Origin: a virus
Strand: one strand, 5' to 3'
DNA: 51,868 bases
IMG/VR virus record: IMGVR_UViG_3300044815_000174
Location: 1-51,868 of that record
Shown here: positions 38,460-46,166 of the stretch, piece by piece
How positions within the stretch are numbered: position 1 is the stretch's first letter
How the letters are laid out: each line of letters opens with the position of its first letter
Notes under the pieces: model-generated
Told to the model about the DNA's origin: nothing
Databases searched by the model: none
What the model saw: the letters and a program-made list of their open reading frames with translations, nothing else
Translations under genes and position numbers: made by a program

Positions 38460-38692
38460 TTATGGAGTCTTCGTCAGGGGCTATCAAAGATAAGTTCTTA
38501 GCGGGTGTCGGCGTGGCCCTCCTGCTTGCCTGTTACATGGTTCTGGCCTTCTACGGTCTTGATACGAAGTTTATTGAAGGCGGGACGCTGATCATGATTG
38601 GCGTCTTCGCCGGGCTGTTGAAGCAGTCGCCATCGCCACAGCAGAACATCAACGCTGATACGCACGAAATGAATATCAGCAGCAAACCTTAA
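38456..38692 (+). CDS. holin-like protein, 78 aa
   Basis: It overlaps the endolysin stop (ATGA) and has two hydrophobic segments (FLAGVGVALLLACYMVLAFYG and EGGTLIMIGVFAGLL) with a short charged N-terminus and a polar tail. Gene order, size and topology fit a class II-like holin that forms the membrane lesions. No family signature is visible, so the call is by context. Confidence 0.65.
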   Translation: MIMESSSGAIKDKFLAGVGVALLLACYMVLAFYGLDTKFIEGGTLIMIGVFAGLLKQSPSPQQNINADTHEMNISSKP

Positions 38693-38713
38693 CCCATCAC
38701 CATCAGAGGGATT

Positions 38714-39391
38714 ATGAAAATTCGATTCAATCAAATCATCGCAACCATCACGATGCAGGCGCTCTGCATCGCCCTGCTGGCCGCCTGCGGTGCCAGCGAA
38801 GTGCAGCGCATCGTGTCCAAAGCCGATTACGTTGCACAGACCGTGCAGTCACTCGACCCTGCCGGACAACTCCTCGCTGAACGTCTGATCACGATAGATG
38901 AGGCCGAGTTCGCCCGCGAGAAGATGAGCGGCTTTATGAATGTCTTCACTCCCTTTGACACTGAGCTGACCGCCATTGTCAAAGCCAATCCGAACGCGAA
39001 TCTCGCATCAATCGCGCCCGCTTTCGCAAATGTGCTGATCCGCTTCAACGAGTTCGCGACCGTAAAATTCAAAGACCCGAAAGCTCAACTTCGATATGAG
39101 CAAATTCTTGGAGCCGCCCGGATCGGCATGACCTTCATCGCCGCCTTCTTCGCCTCGAAGCTCGCACAGGCTGAAAAATTCTTGAAGCGGCAGATGCCTT
39201 CATTTATGGAGCGTGCCCAGGCCAGACTCGCAGGCGTGCCTTACGACAAAGCGCGTCTTAGTCATGCCAGGGAGATTAGCCGTGCCGGTGGCAATGACGC
39301 GGGCGCGCGTGCCGTCTGTGATTACTTCCAGATTCAATACGACGAGCGAGGGCTGGTTTTGCTCCGCGCTTACGGCGCACAGGGCGCTTAA
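38714..39391 (+). CDS. lipoprotein of the lysis cassette, possible outer spanin
   Basis: The N-terminus is a lipoprotein signal with lipobox LLAAC (about residue 25). A helical domain follows, with a hydrophobic segment GMTFIAAFFASKLAQ near residue 140. In a diderm phage a lipoprotein next to a membrane-anchored coiled coil suggests an outer/inner spanin pair that fuses the membranes at lysis. At 225 aa it is longer than typical o-spanins, and the internal hydrophobic segment is unusual, so an exclusion role is an alternative. Confidence 0.55.
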   Translation: MKIRFNQIIATITMQALCIALLAACGASEVQRIVSKADYVAQTVQSLDPAGQLLAERLITIDEAEFAREKMSGFMNVFTPFDTELTAIVKANPNANLASIAPAFANVLIRFNEFATVKFKDPKAQLRYEQILGAARIGMTFIAAFFASKLAQAEKFLKRQMPSFMERAQARLAGVPYDKARLSHAREISRAGGNDAGARAVCDYFQIQYDERGLVLLRAYGAQGA

Positions 39392-39421
39392 TTCTTCCGC
39401 TGCTCTGACAGGATATCTCTT

Positions 39422-39853
39422 ATGGCTTTGATTCCAGACTTAACCGCCATCGGCGAGACTCTCACGAAGATCGCCCTCATCTTCACCTTCATCGGTGCTG
39501 CCGCCTATGGCCTGTACAAAGGAGTCAAGACTGCCAAAGAGCGTGGCGCCAAAGATGAGCGTGAACGTCAGGCATTCATCACCAGTGAAGTCGAGCGCCA
39601 GGTCACAGCACACGCCAAGTCCTATGAAGAACGCATCGCCATTCTCAAGGAAGCGCTGGCCGCCGTGCAGATCGTCGCCGACTTCACCGGCAAACGCCTC
39701 GCTTATCAGGAAGAGGAACTCCGAGAGCATAAAAATGAGATCGGCGAATTGCGCTCGGAGATCAAGCGCCTGAGCGGCGAACACGCTGCCGCAGTCAGCC
39801 GCGCCTTCGAGTTACAGGGGCAGTTGGATTCGATTAAGAAGGAGCGTGCATGA
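39422..39853 (+). CDS. inner-spanin-like membrane coiled-coil protein, 143 aa
   Basis: Residues 12-32 are a single TM segment (TKIALIFTFIGAAAYGLYKG) followed by about 100 residues of charged coiled coil (KDERERQAFITSEVERQV, then a heptad-like EEELREHKNEIGELRSEIKRL). This is the topology of an i-spanin (Rz). It pairs with the lipoprotein gene just upstream. Alternatively it is a holin-associated or tail-measuring accessory. The stop overlaps the next start (ATGA). Confidence 0.6.
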   Translation: MALIPDLTAIGETLTKIALIFTFIGAAAYGLYKGVKTAKERGAKDERERQAFITSEVERQVTAHAKSYEERIAILKEALAAVQIVADFTGKRLAYQEEELREHKNEIGELRSEIKRLSGEHAAAVSRAFELQGQLDSIKKERA

Positions 39854-40254
39854 GCAAGGCACGAGTCCTGGTTGCGGATGACGACGAAAGCATTCGCGAA
39901 TTGCTCTGCCTGCGGCTCGCTCGTGAGGGCTATGAGGTCGTTGGCGTGCGCGACGGCATTGCGGTGCTGAGAGCGGTGCAGGAGGCGCGCGCGGCTAAAC
40001 CCTTCCAGTTCGCGATTCTGGATTGCGCGATGCCCTTGATGGACGGCCCGACCTGCGCGGAGACCATCAGGAAACTCGAAGCCCTCAAGCCCCAGTATTG
40101 CAAGCTGCGGATCGCTTTCTTCTCCGCCTATATCGACGGCATAGATTGCGAGGAACTCAAACAAAGAGGCGACGCGGATTTATGTCTGGAAAAAGGCTCC
40201 GGTACGACTGACTCAATCGACAGGCTCTTGAATTGGCTCGACGGCAGAGGCTAG
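39850..40254 (+). CDS. stand-alone response-regulator receiver (CheY-like), 134 aa
   Basis: The protein is a complete receiver domain: acidic DDD (10-12), phospho-acceptor D58 in FAILDCAMPLMDG, conserved Ser in FFSAY (S92) and a Lys in CLEKG (K115) where most receivers have KP. No output domain is attached. It sits between the spanin-like gene and terminase with an ATGA overlap, so it is expressed with the late lysis/packaging genes. Its partner kinase must be host-encoded if it is phosphorylated. A single-domain receiver in this position is unusual in phages. Confidence 0.85.
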   Translation: MSKARVLVADDDESIRELLCLRLAREGYEVVGVRDGIAVLRAVQEARAAKPFQFAILDCAMPLMDGPTCAETIRKLEALKPQYCKLRIAFFSAYIDGIDCEELKQRGDADLCLEKGSGTTDSIDRLLNWLDGRG

Positions 40255-40269
40255 AACTTTTCACACACA

Positions 40270-40290
40270 CACCTAAAACGGTTTTATGTG
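40270..40290. repeat. dispersed palindrome, copy 6
   Basis: CACCTAAAAC-G-GTTTTATGTG forms a 21-bp inverted repeat with one mismatch, preceded by an ACACAC tract. It lies 15 bp after the receiver-domain stop and 22 bp before the terminase small subunit ATG. Confidence 0.85.
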
Positions 40291-40311
40291 GAGATCATCG
40301 GCGGTAAGTAA

Positions 40312-40899
40312 ATGAGTGAGAAAGAATCAAAAGAACCCAAGGCGCTCACAGGCAAGCAGAAAATCTTCGTCGAAGCCTACATCGGCGAAGCGAGATTCAA
40401 TGCCACCGAAGCCGCTCGCATCGCCGGACTCAGGCACCCCAACAAGCAAGGCCCGCGCGAGTTGGTAAAAGTTGGTATTAAGCAGGCGATTGCTGCCCGA
40501 CTCGATGAAGCGGCCATGTCGGCCAATGAGGTGTTGTTCAGGCTGACTGAGATCGCCAGAGGCGACGCTGATGACTTTCTCGATGAGCAGGGCAGGTTCG
40601 ATCTGCAAAGAATCCGAGAGCGCAAAAAGACGGGGTTGATCAAGAAGATCAAACAGAAGAATACCTCGAAAAAGGTGGATAAATACGAGACCGAAGGCGA
40701 TGAGCCGGAAACCATTGAAACTTCACTCGTCTACCAGGAAATTGAGTTTGAACTGTACAGCGCGCCCGAGGCTTTAGCTCTCCTCGGCAAGCATCACAAG
40801 CTCTTTACCGAGAAGCACGAACATAGCTTTGATTTGAGCAACCTGTCGGATGAAGAATTGATAAAGCTTGCAGAACTTCGCGCAAAACTCAATACCTAG
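40312..40899 (+). CDS. terminase small subunit
   Basis: This 195-aa protein has an N-terminal DNA-binding helix-turn-helix typical of the family (LTGKQKIFVEAYIGEARFNATEAARIAGLR) and a C-terminal domain with ALALLGKHHKLFTEKHEH, also a family hallmark. It recognises the packaging site and feeds DNA to the large subunit. The stop lies 32 bp after the start of the large subunit gene, so the two are coupled. Confidence 0.9.
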   Translation: MSEKESKEPKALTGKQKIFVEAYIGEARFNATEAARIAGLRHPNKQGPRELVKVGIKQAIAARLDEAAMSANEVLFRLTEIARGDADDFLDEQGRFDLQRIRERKKTGLIKKIKQKNTSKKVDKYETEGDEPETIETSLVYQEIEFELYSAPEALALLGKHHKLFTEKHEHSFDLSNLSDEELIKLAELRAKLNT

Positions 40900-42295
40900 C
40901 CTCTCTGCAATCAATGCTGAGTTGGCGCGCCGCGGGCTTATTCAGTTCGGCGGGACGCCCACCTTTCGCGGCGCCAACCTCGCGATCCAGTCCTGCCGTC
41001 TCCTGGAATTCATGCTCGCCGGTCCTGCCGAAACCGGTAAAACATGGGCCACGCTCTGGCTGCTTGATTCCCTCTTGCGCGAAACCCCCAAAGCCAACGC
41101 CGGACTGCTGCGTAAAGTCGCCGCGGACATCGGCCCCACGGTGCTTGTCACATACCGTCGCATCATTGAGCAAAGCCGTAGCGGGGCAGTTCCCTTCGGC
41201 GGTGAAAAGCCTGAATGGTACCAGTACCCAAACGGCGCGCGTCTCTACATCGGCGGCATGGACCGACCGGGCAAGGTGCTTTCCGGCGAGCGCGATTTTG
41301 TTTACATCAATCAGGCCGAAGAACTAGCGCTCGATGACTGGGAGTTTCTTTCGACGCGCGTGACGGGCCGAGGCGCTGTAACGGAGACGCCAATACTCTT
41401 TGGCGATTGCAACCCCGGCCCCGAGGATCACTGGATTCTGAAACGCGAGTTGCTCAAAGTCTTTCACTCGAAGCATGTTGATAACCCAACGCTGTATGAC
41501 GAAGACGGAAACCTGACAGCGCAGGGCGTGAAGACCATGACGAAACTCAACGCCCTGACCGGCGTGCGCCGCTCGAGGTTGCGCGACGGCAAGTGGGTTG
41601 GTGCAGAAGGCTTGTTCTTTGAAGAGTGGGATGATGAATTGCACATCTGCGAGCCGTTTAAGATACCCGGTGATTGGCCGGTGTGGGGGGCGTTCGATTA
41701 CGGCTTCTCGCATCCGACGGCGTTTGGATTTTTGACTGAAAGCAACGACGGCAAAATCTTTCTCGTCGGCGAGCATGTCCGGCAGGGCTGGCTGCCGCCC
41801 GCGCACTGCAAGGCCATCAGGCGACTGGCAGAGCGCTGCGGTATTTCGATGCACCGCGTTAAGAGAATCGTCGCGGGGCATGATTGCTTCGCCAACAAAG
41901 GCGATGCCAAGGCCAAAACCATCGCGCAGCAGTACGCTGAAGCACGCGACCCTGAGACCGATGAGCCGATTGGCTTGAAGTTCGAGAAAGCAACGCTGGA
42001 CCGCGTGACCGGCGCGCAGGAATTGCTCACACGCCTGGGCAACGCCGAAGTCGGAATCAAACCCCGCCTCAAAATCTTCTCGACGTGCACACGCACGATC
42101 AGGACGATGACACGGGTGGTCAAAGACCCTGACGATGCGGAAGATGTGTTGAAAGTCAATGCCGACGTCAACGGGGACGGTGGCGATGATGAGTATGACA
42201 TGCTCAGGTACGGCGTGATGGTTAAGCACCGCCCGCCGCCAACGCCACCGGCTGCCGCAGGTGCGCGCAAGGCTGCCAATATCAGAATGCTTTAA
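40868..42295 (+). CDS. terminase large subunit
   Basis: The 475-aa protein has Walker A-like AGPAETGKTW near residues 51-60 and Walker B-like DFVYINQAEE near 143-152. The RNase H-type nuclease domain carries the acidic WGAFDYGFSHPTAFGF strand near 275-290 and a C-terminal acidic DEYDMLRYG segment. It uses ATP to package DNA into proheads and cuts concatemers. The start is TTG 40868, overlapping the small subunit gene. A good in-frame ATG is not found until 41011, which would delete part of the ATPase fold. Confidence 0.9.
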   Translation: MQNFAQNSIPSLSAINAELARRGLIQFGGTPTFRGANLAIQSCRLLEFMLAGPAETGKTWATLWLLDSLLRETPKANAGLLRKVAADIGPTVLVTYRRIIEQSRSGAVPFGGEKPEWYQYPNGARLYIGGMDRPGKVLSGERDFVYINQAEELALDDWEFLSTRVTGRGAVTETPILFGDCNPGPEDHWILKRELLKVFHSKHVDNPTLYDEDGNLTAQGVKTMTKLNALTGVRRSRLRDGKWVGAEGLFFEEWDDELHICEPFKIPGDWPVWGAFDYGFSHPTAFGFLTESNDGKIFLVGEHVRQGWLPPAHCKAIRRLAERCGISMHRVKRIVAGHDCFANKGDAKAKTIAQQYAEARDPETDEPIGLKFEKATLDRVTGAQELLTRLGNAEVGIKPRLKIFSTCTRTIRTMTRVVKDPDDAEDVLKVNADVNGDGGDDEYDMLRYGVMVKHRPPPTPPAAAGARKAANIRML

Positions 42296-42313
42296 TCGAG
42301 CGAAGGAGAAAAG

Positions 42314-42889
42314 ATGTCGAAACCTACTTATAAAGAAGCCATTAATACCCCAGGTGTGGAGCGTGCTGTGGCCGCGTCGCTTTTGAGCGGCAAGGATAAG
42401 GATGGCAATGATTTCAAGTTGCCCGTCGAGATGGTTGAGGGCGGCGGCGTGACGCAGGTGGAAGGCTTCCCTGAAAACGAAGAAGTCGTTGCACTCACCA
42501 GTGCAACTGATACAACGGGCGGGCGCACGTCCGCGGACATTGTGAATAAGTACGGGCGAGGCATTGCGCTACTGGTTGAAGTTACAGCAGGGAACGGTGG
42601 GGACGATGTTGGCGACGGCGATTTCGCATTGCAAGCTGAATTTGGGATAGAGGCCAAGAACGGGTCAGGCTACTCTAATTTTGCCTATGCTATCAGACCA
42701 ATCACAACAACGGGCGAGTATCCCCAAAGATTCCTCTTTTTCTTTCATCCCGAACTTTCTGCTTCGCCTTATGCCGATGGCGTTGAGCAGACGCCGGTGC
42801 TGAGAACCTATCGCGTGAAAACTTCTTGTGCGACGGACGGGGCAGGCAACAACCTGACCTACTCTATTCGCGTTGTTCATCTTCTCTAA
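42314..42889 (+). CDS. unknown protein between terminase and portal, 191 aa
   Basis: GGAG precedes ATG 42314. The N-terminal third is helical-basic (KEAINTPGVERAVAASLL), and the remainder is Gly/Thr-rich and beta-strand-like (GRGIALLVEVTAG, FALQAEFGIEA, YSNFAYAIRPI), suggesting a structural or surface protein. Most siphoviruses have portal directly after terminase. Palindrome copy 7 and late promoter 2 follow it, so it ends the lysis/terminase transcript. No family is recognised. Confidence 0.6.
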   Translation: MSKPTYKEAINTPGVERAVAASLLSGKDKDGNDFKLPVEMVEGGGVTQVEGFPENEEVVALTSATDTTGGRTSADIVNKYGRGIALLVEVTAGNGGDDVGDGDFALQAEFGIEAKNGSGYSNFAYAIRPITTTGEYPQRFLFFFHPELSASPYADGVEQTPVLRTYRVKTSCATDGAGNNLTYSIRVVHLL

Positions 42890-43000
42890 GGGCGCGAGTA
42901 TCCGTTTAGTTGATAGGCTTGCGAGTTTGAGACGCGGCGGATTGTAAGGCGAAATTCAGAGTAGAGGCAGGAAAAATCCATTCTCATTTGAAACACGTCC

Positions 43001-43018
43001 ACCTAAAATGTTTTAGGT
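43001..43018. repeat. dispersed palindrome, copy 7 (ACCTAAAATGTTTTAGGT)
   Basis: Perfect 8-bp arms around TG. It separates the terminase-side transcript from late promoter 2, 62 bp upstream of the first CCGACGTTGCGC. The rest of the 42890-43197 gap holds no gene. Confidence 0.9.
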
Positions 43019-43080
43019 CGGCTTGCTTCTGTTTACACCCTTCCCCTCCTTCATCCCACTATTTTAACCACCTGAAATTT

Positions 43081-43135
43081 CCGACGTTGCGCCCGACGTT
43101 GCGCTCCCAAACGCGGCTCCCAACCACTGCATAAT
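43081..43135 (+). promoter_or_regulatory. late promoter 2, tandem 12-mers plus CATAAT
   Basis: Two tandem CCGACGTTGCGC units (43081-43092, 43093-43104), 25 bp, then CATAAT (43130-43135), followed 62 bp later by the portal start. The repeat, the preceding TTT and the 25-bp spacing are identical to promoter 1 at 37598. The sequences between the repeat and the -10 differ. Conserved spacing with diverged filler indicates a functional promoter. Confidence 0.75.
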
Positions 43136-43197
43136 GCAATCTACCGAACGCGGCCATTGATAGCGCGTTCAAACTCGAACCAACGGATTGCAAACTA

Positions 43198-44643
43198 TTG
43201 TCCACCCCGTTTCCATCTTCTAACCAACCCGCCCGCCCGACGTACTCTCCCGATAAGGAGTACGTCGCGGCGAGCGGCTTCTTCTCGACGAAAGTCGGGA
43301 CGGCGCTCGCCTCGCTCTTTAGCGACGATGCGGAACTTGCGCTGGGGATCGGGGGATACGAACGTCTCCTGACTGACCCCGAAATCCACAAGGACATTAC
43401 CTTGCTCGTTGATGCGATCCTCGGCGACGGCGTGCAACTCTTCCCAAATTTCACGGATGAAAAGAGCGATGCGCCGAAAGCGAAACTCGCGGCGGAACTC
43501 TCCGACTTTTGCCACCTCAATCTGTTCGAGACTCCGCAACGTCCTTTGCGCGAAACACTGAATGAGGCGGTGAAGTTCGCGCTCGTCACGGGGCACAAAG
43601 TGGTCGAGCAGACATACCGCGACTATACGGACGAGACGGGTCGCCCGCGCCTCGTCCTGGATAAGCTCAAATGCAAGCCGCGCTACACCGCACAGTTTGT
43701 TGTTGATTCGTTTCTGAACATCCTTGGCCTTGAGGTCTGGACGGGCGCCAACCGTCAACTCGTGCCGCGCGAGAAATTCTTCATTCCGACGTTTGATCGT
43801 AAAGATGAAGACCCGCGCGGGACCGCGCCCGCCATGCGCGCCATCTACAACTGGTGGCTTGCCAAGCGCACCGGCCTCCCCATCTTCGTCAAGCGCATCG
43901 AGAAAAAGGCCGTCCCCTCAATGGCCGGATTCACGGCTCCTGATGAGGGCAATACGGACGTGACCGATTCGCAAGGTAACGCGGTCAATCAAACACCGCA
44001 GGAGGCAATGGCCAACACCCTGTCCGACCTCGACAGCATGACGGCGGCAGCGTTCGCCTACGGAGCCAAGGTTGAGGTTTTAGATGCCGCCGGAAATGGC
44101 GACGAGTTCAAGTCCTTCTTTGAAATCTGCGACCGACAGATCACGCGCGCCATCCTCTTGCAGGATCTCGCGACCAATGAAGGACAGCACGGGACGCGCG
44201 CCCAGAGCGTGACCCACATGGATATTTTGTCGCTCCGCATCTGGAATCTCAAAAACACCGTTGCCGACTGTCTTCGCAACGACGTGTGTAAGCAGGTTGT
44301 CGGAATCAATTACGGCCCCGATAAGGTTTCACTGACCCCTGCCGTGAGCATGGGCGACACAGATCGCCGAGACTGGGCGACGGATGCGGCGGCGGCTGCT
44401 CTGCTCGGGCCTTACGTGCCCGACTCGATCTTTGCGGCAATGTGCCAGCAGTTGGGATTGCCGATGCCCGACGAAGGCGAGGAATGGCCCACACGCGCGA
44501 AGTCAAACAGCAACTCAGTTAATGGTCAGCCAGGAGAAGGCACTGTGACTTCTCTGGCTGAAGCAATGGCGCTTCACCGGAATCTGGCGTCTGCGCTACG
44601 CGCTGCCAGAAGCTTGCGGGCATCGTTCAAGGAGGCTGCATGA
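43198..44643 (+). CDS. portal protein, Mu gp29/DUF935-like
   Basis: The 481-aa protein contains SLFSDDAELALGIGGYERLLTDPEI (start of the DUF935-like region), ETLNEAVKFALVTGHKVVEQTY, FDRKDEDPRGTAPAMRAIYNWWLAKR and FFEICDRQITRAILLQDLATNEGQHGTRAQ, which follow the order and spacing of gp29-type portals. It forms the dodecameric channel for DNA entry. The frame opens at TTG 43198 without a clear ribosome binding site. No ATG occurs in the first 100 codons, so the true start may be nearby. Confidence 0.85.
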   Translation: MSTPFPSSNQPARPTYSPDKEYVAASGFFSTKVGTALASLFSDDAELALGIGGYERLLTDPEIHKDITLLVDAILGDGVQLFPNFTDEKSDAPKAKLAAELSDFCHLNLFETPQRPLRETLNEAVKFALVTGHKVVEQTYRDYTDETGRPRLVLDKLKCKPRYTAQFVVDSFLNILGLEVWTGANRQLVPREKFFIPTFDRKDEDPRGTAPAMRAIYNWWLAKRTGLPIFVKRIEKKAVPSMAGFTAPDEGNTDVTDSQGNAVNQTPQEAMANTLSDLDSMTAAAFAYGAKVEVLDAAGNGDEFKSFFEICDRQITRAILLQDLATNEGQHGTRAQSVTHMDILSLRIWNLKNTVADCLRNDVCKQVVGINYGPDKVSLTPAVSMGDTDRRDWATDAAAAALLGPYVPDSIFAAMCQQLGLPMPDEGEEWPTRAKSNSNSVNGQPGEGTVTSLAEAMALHRNLASALRAARSLRASFKEAA

Positions 44644-46118
44644 GCGCGAGCTTTGACAAAGAGCGTTGTGAGAAGCGTAACCGGCAGGCGGCACTTCGCT
44701 TCGGCATTGAGACGGCGCACATCAATTTTCTAAACGCGGCGAATGAGAACGCTCCGATAGAGTTCAGGAATTATGGCGGGACTTTGCCGGAAACAGTTGA
44801 TGAGGCCTTGAAGCTTATCAACTCCCTGCTTCCCGAAAATGCAGAGCCGCTGGCAGCAACGGACGTGTACATCCACTACGTCGAAGCCGCCAACAACGAT
44901 TTGATTCGCGACCGCTTCTGTTTTCTGAGCCGGAACACCCTGCGTCTGGTGGCGCGCGACGCAGCAGCGGGCGCGGCCTTTATGAACACGCACCGCACGG
45001 GCGGAATGTCCACCGACGCGGAGTTTCCTTTTGGTAAGACTTTTGCGGGGCTGTATCAGGAAGGCCGCGATGCACAGGGCAATTTGGTCCAGCGCGCGCA
45101 CCTCGGTCTGTACATGCTGCGCAACATCAAGCCAAACGGAGACAACGGGCCATCCACCGATGATCTCGATAAGAAGATTCGCGGCGGCACGCTCTTCGAT
45201 GTCAGCGTGGGCTTGAAAGAAGGAACGCGTATTTGCGACGTGTGCGAGAAGGATTTGACTGAGTCCGATTGCCCGCACGTTCCAGGTACGCACTACGCAA
45301 TGGATGACGCCGAGATTGCTGCACAACTGGCGCTCGGCGTTCCTGAAGGCCGCGCCACTTACACTTATGAAAATGGGCGGTTGAGCGAAATTTCCGGCGT
45401 TTTCGACGGGGCGGTGCGCGGCGCGGGATTTCGGAAAGCCATGTCACTCGCCACGAAGCTCAAAGGCGAAAATCTGAAACAGGCGCGCGATGTTTACTCC
45501 GGCCTGCTGTCGAAGAAAGACGAGGAATTGATGAACGAAACGATCCTTGAGCGCGTCGCCGAATTTCTGACCGAAAGGTTTCCCAGCGTGTTCGGTGACA
45601 AGAGCACGTCAACTAACCCGCCCGCGCCTGAAGCAGGCACAAAACCAGATGCGACGCCTGTCCGCACTGAGGAGAATTCCGAGATGTCTACAAACAATTT
45701 TGATGTCGAGAAACTGCGGCGCGATTCGGAAGAGTTGGCTGCACTCAAAACGCAGCAGCGGAAGCAGGCGTCAAAGGACTTTGCGACCGAGCAGGTGGCA
45801 AAGAATAGAACGCTCTTGCCCTTCGGCCACGACAAGCTGCAATCGCTGCATGAACAGCTTTCAATTGACGATTCTCTGAATCCGCTGTCGCAGGGTTCGC
45901 GAGTTGAGGAGTTGAAAGCTCTCTTTGCTGCGATTCCAGGACACAACCTGACCAGTGAGCGGGCCGCTGGCAAATTGCCTGAGGGCTCCACTGTGCTCAA
46001 TAACGACCCGCCAAACGCAGAGGAAACGGAAATCAAGCGTAGCGAAGATTCCGCGCGCAAGTTCGCCGAGCAGCGCAACGCGACCGGCCCTCGTGCCGCC
46101 GCTCCATCCAACAAATAA
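44640..46118 (+). CDS. head maturation protease-scaffold fusion
   Basis: The start overlaps the portal stop by 4 bp (ATGA). Residues about 85-270 look like the protease/morphogenesis domain: NTHRTGGMSTDAEFPFGKTFAGLY, GLYMLRNIKPNG, GGTLFDVSVGLKEG, a CDVCEKDL...CPHVPG zinc-like insert, and ISGVFDGAVRGAGFRKAM. Residues 310-350 are a linker. The last 145 residues are charged and helical like scaffolds. In Mu and lambda the protease and scaffold share one frame with an internal start. Here the internal ATG at 45684 is separately listed. No active-site residues were confirmed. Confidence 0.65.
   Translation: MSASFDKERCEKRNRQAALRFGIETAHINFLNAANENAPIEFRNYGGTLPETVDEALKLINSLLPENAEPLAATDVYIHYVEAANNDLIRDRFCFLSRNTLRLVARDAAAGAAFMNTHRTGGMSTDAEFPFGKTFAGLYQEGRDAQGNLVQRAHLGLYMLRNIKPNGDNGPSTDDLDKKIRGGTLFDVSVGLKEGTRICDVCEKDLTESDCPHVPGTHYAMDDAEIAAQLALGVPEGRATYTYENGRLSEISGVFDGAVRGAGFRKAMSLATKLKGENLKQARDVYSGLLSKKDEELMNETILERVAEFLTERFPSVFGDKSTSTNPPAPEAGTKPDATPVRTEENSEMSTNNFDVEKLRRDSEELAALKTQQRKQASKDFATEQVAKNRTLLPFGHDKLQSLHEQLSIDDSLNPLSQGSRVEELKALFAAIPGHNLTSERAAGKLPEGSTVLNNDPPNAEETEIKRSEDSARKFAEQRNATGPRAAAPSNK
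45684..46118 (+). CDS. nested scaffold protein, internal start
   Basis: ATG 45684 is in frame with the preceding gene and has GAGGAG nine bases upstream, ahead of the scaffold-like C-terminal domain (MSTNNFDVEKLRRDSEELAALKTQQRK...). This is the Nu3 and Mu-Z-type arrangement, giving a free scaffold (144 aa) as well as the protease-scaffold fusion. Confidence 0.6.
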   Translation: MSTNNFDVEKLRRDSEELAALKTQQRKQASKDFATEQVAKNRTLLPFGHDKLQSLHEQLSIDDSLNPLSQGSRVEELKALFAAIPGHNLTSERAAGKLPEGSTVLNNDPPNAEETEIKRSEDSARKFAEQRNATGPRAAAPSNK

Positions 46119-46166
46119 CTCGCTAACCCGCCGTTTTTAGGTGGCTGTCAGTAGCAGGAGGCACAC

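Noticed and set aside
41324-42229. 301-codon minus-strand frame opposite the terminase
   Set aside because: Fully covered by the terminase large subunit gene and without any recognisable domain.
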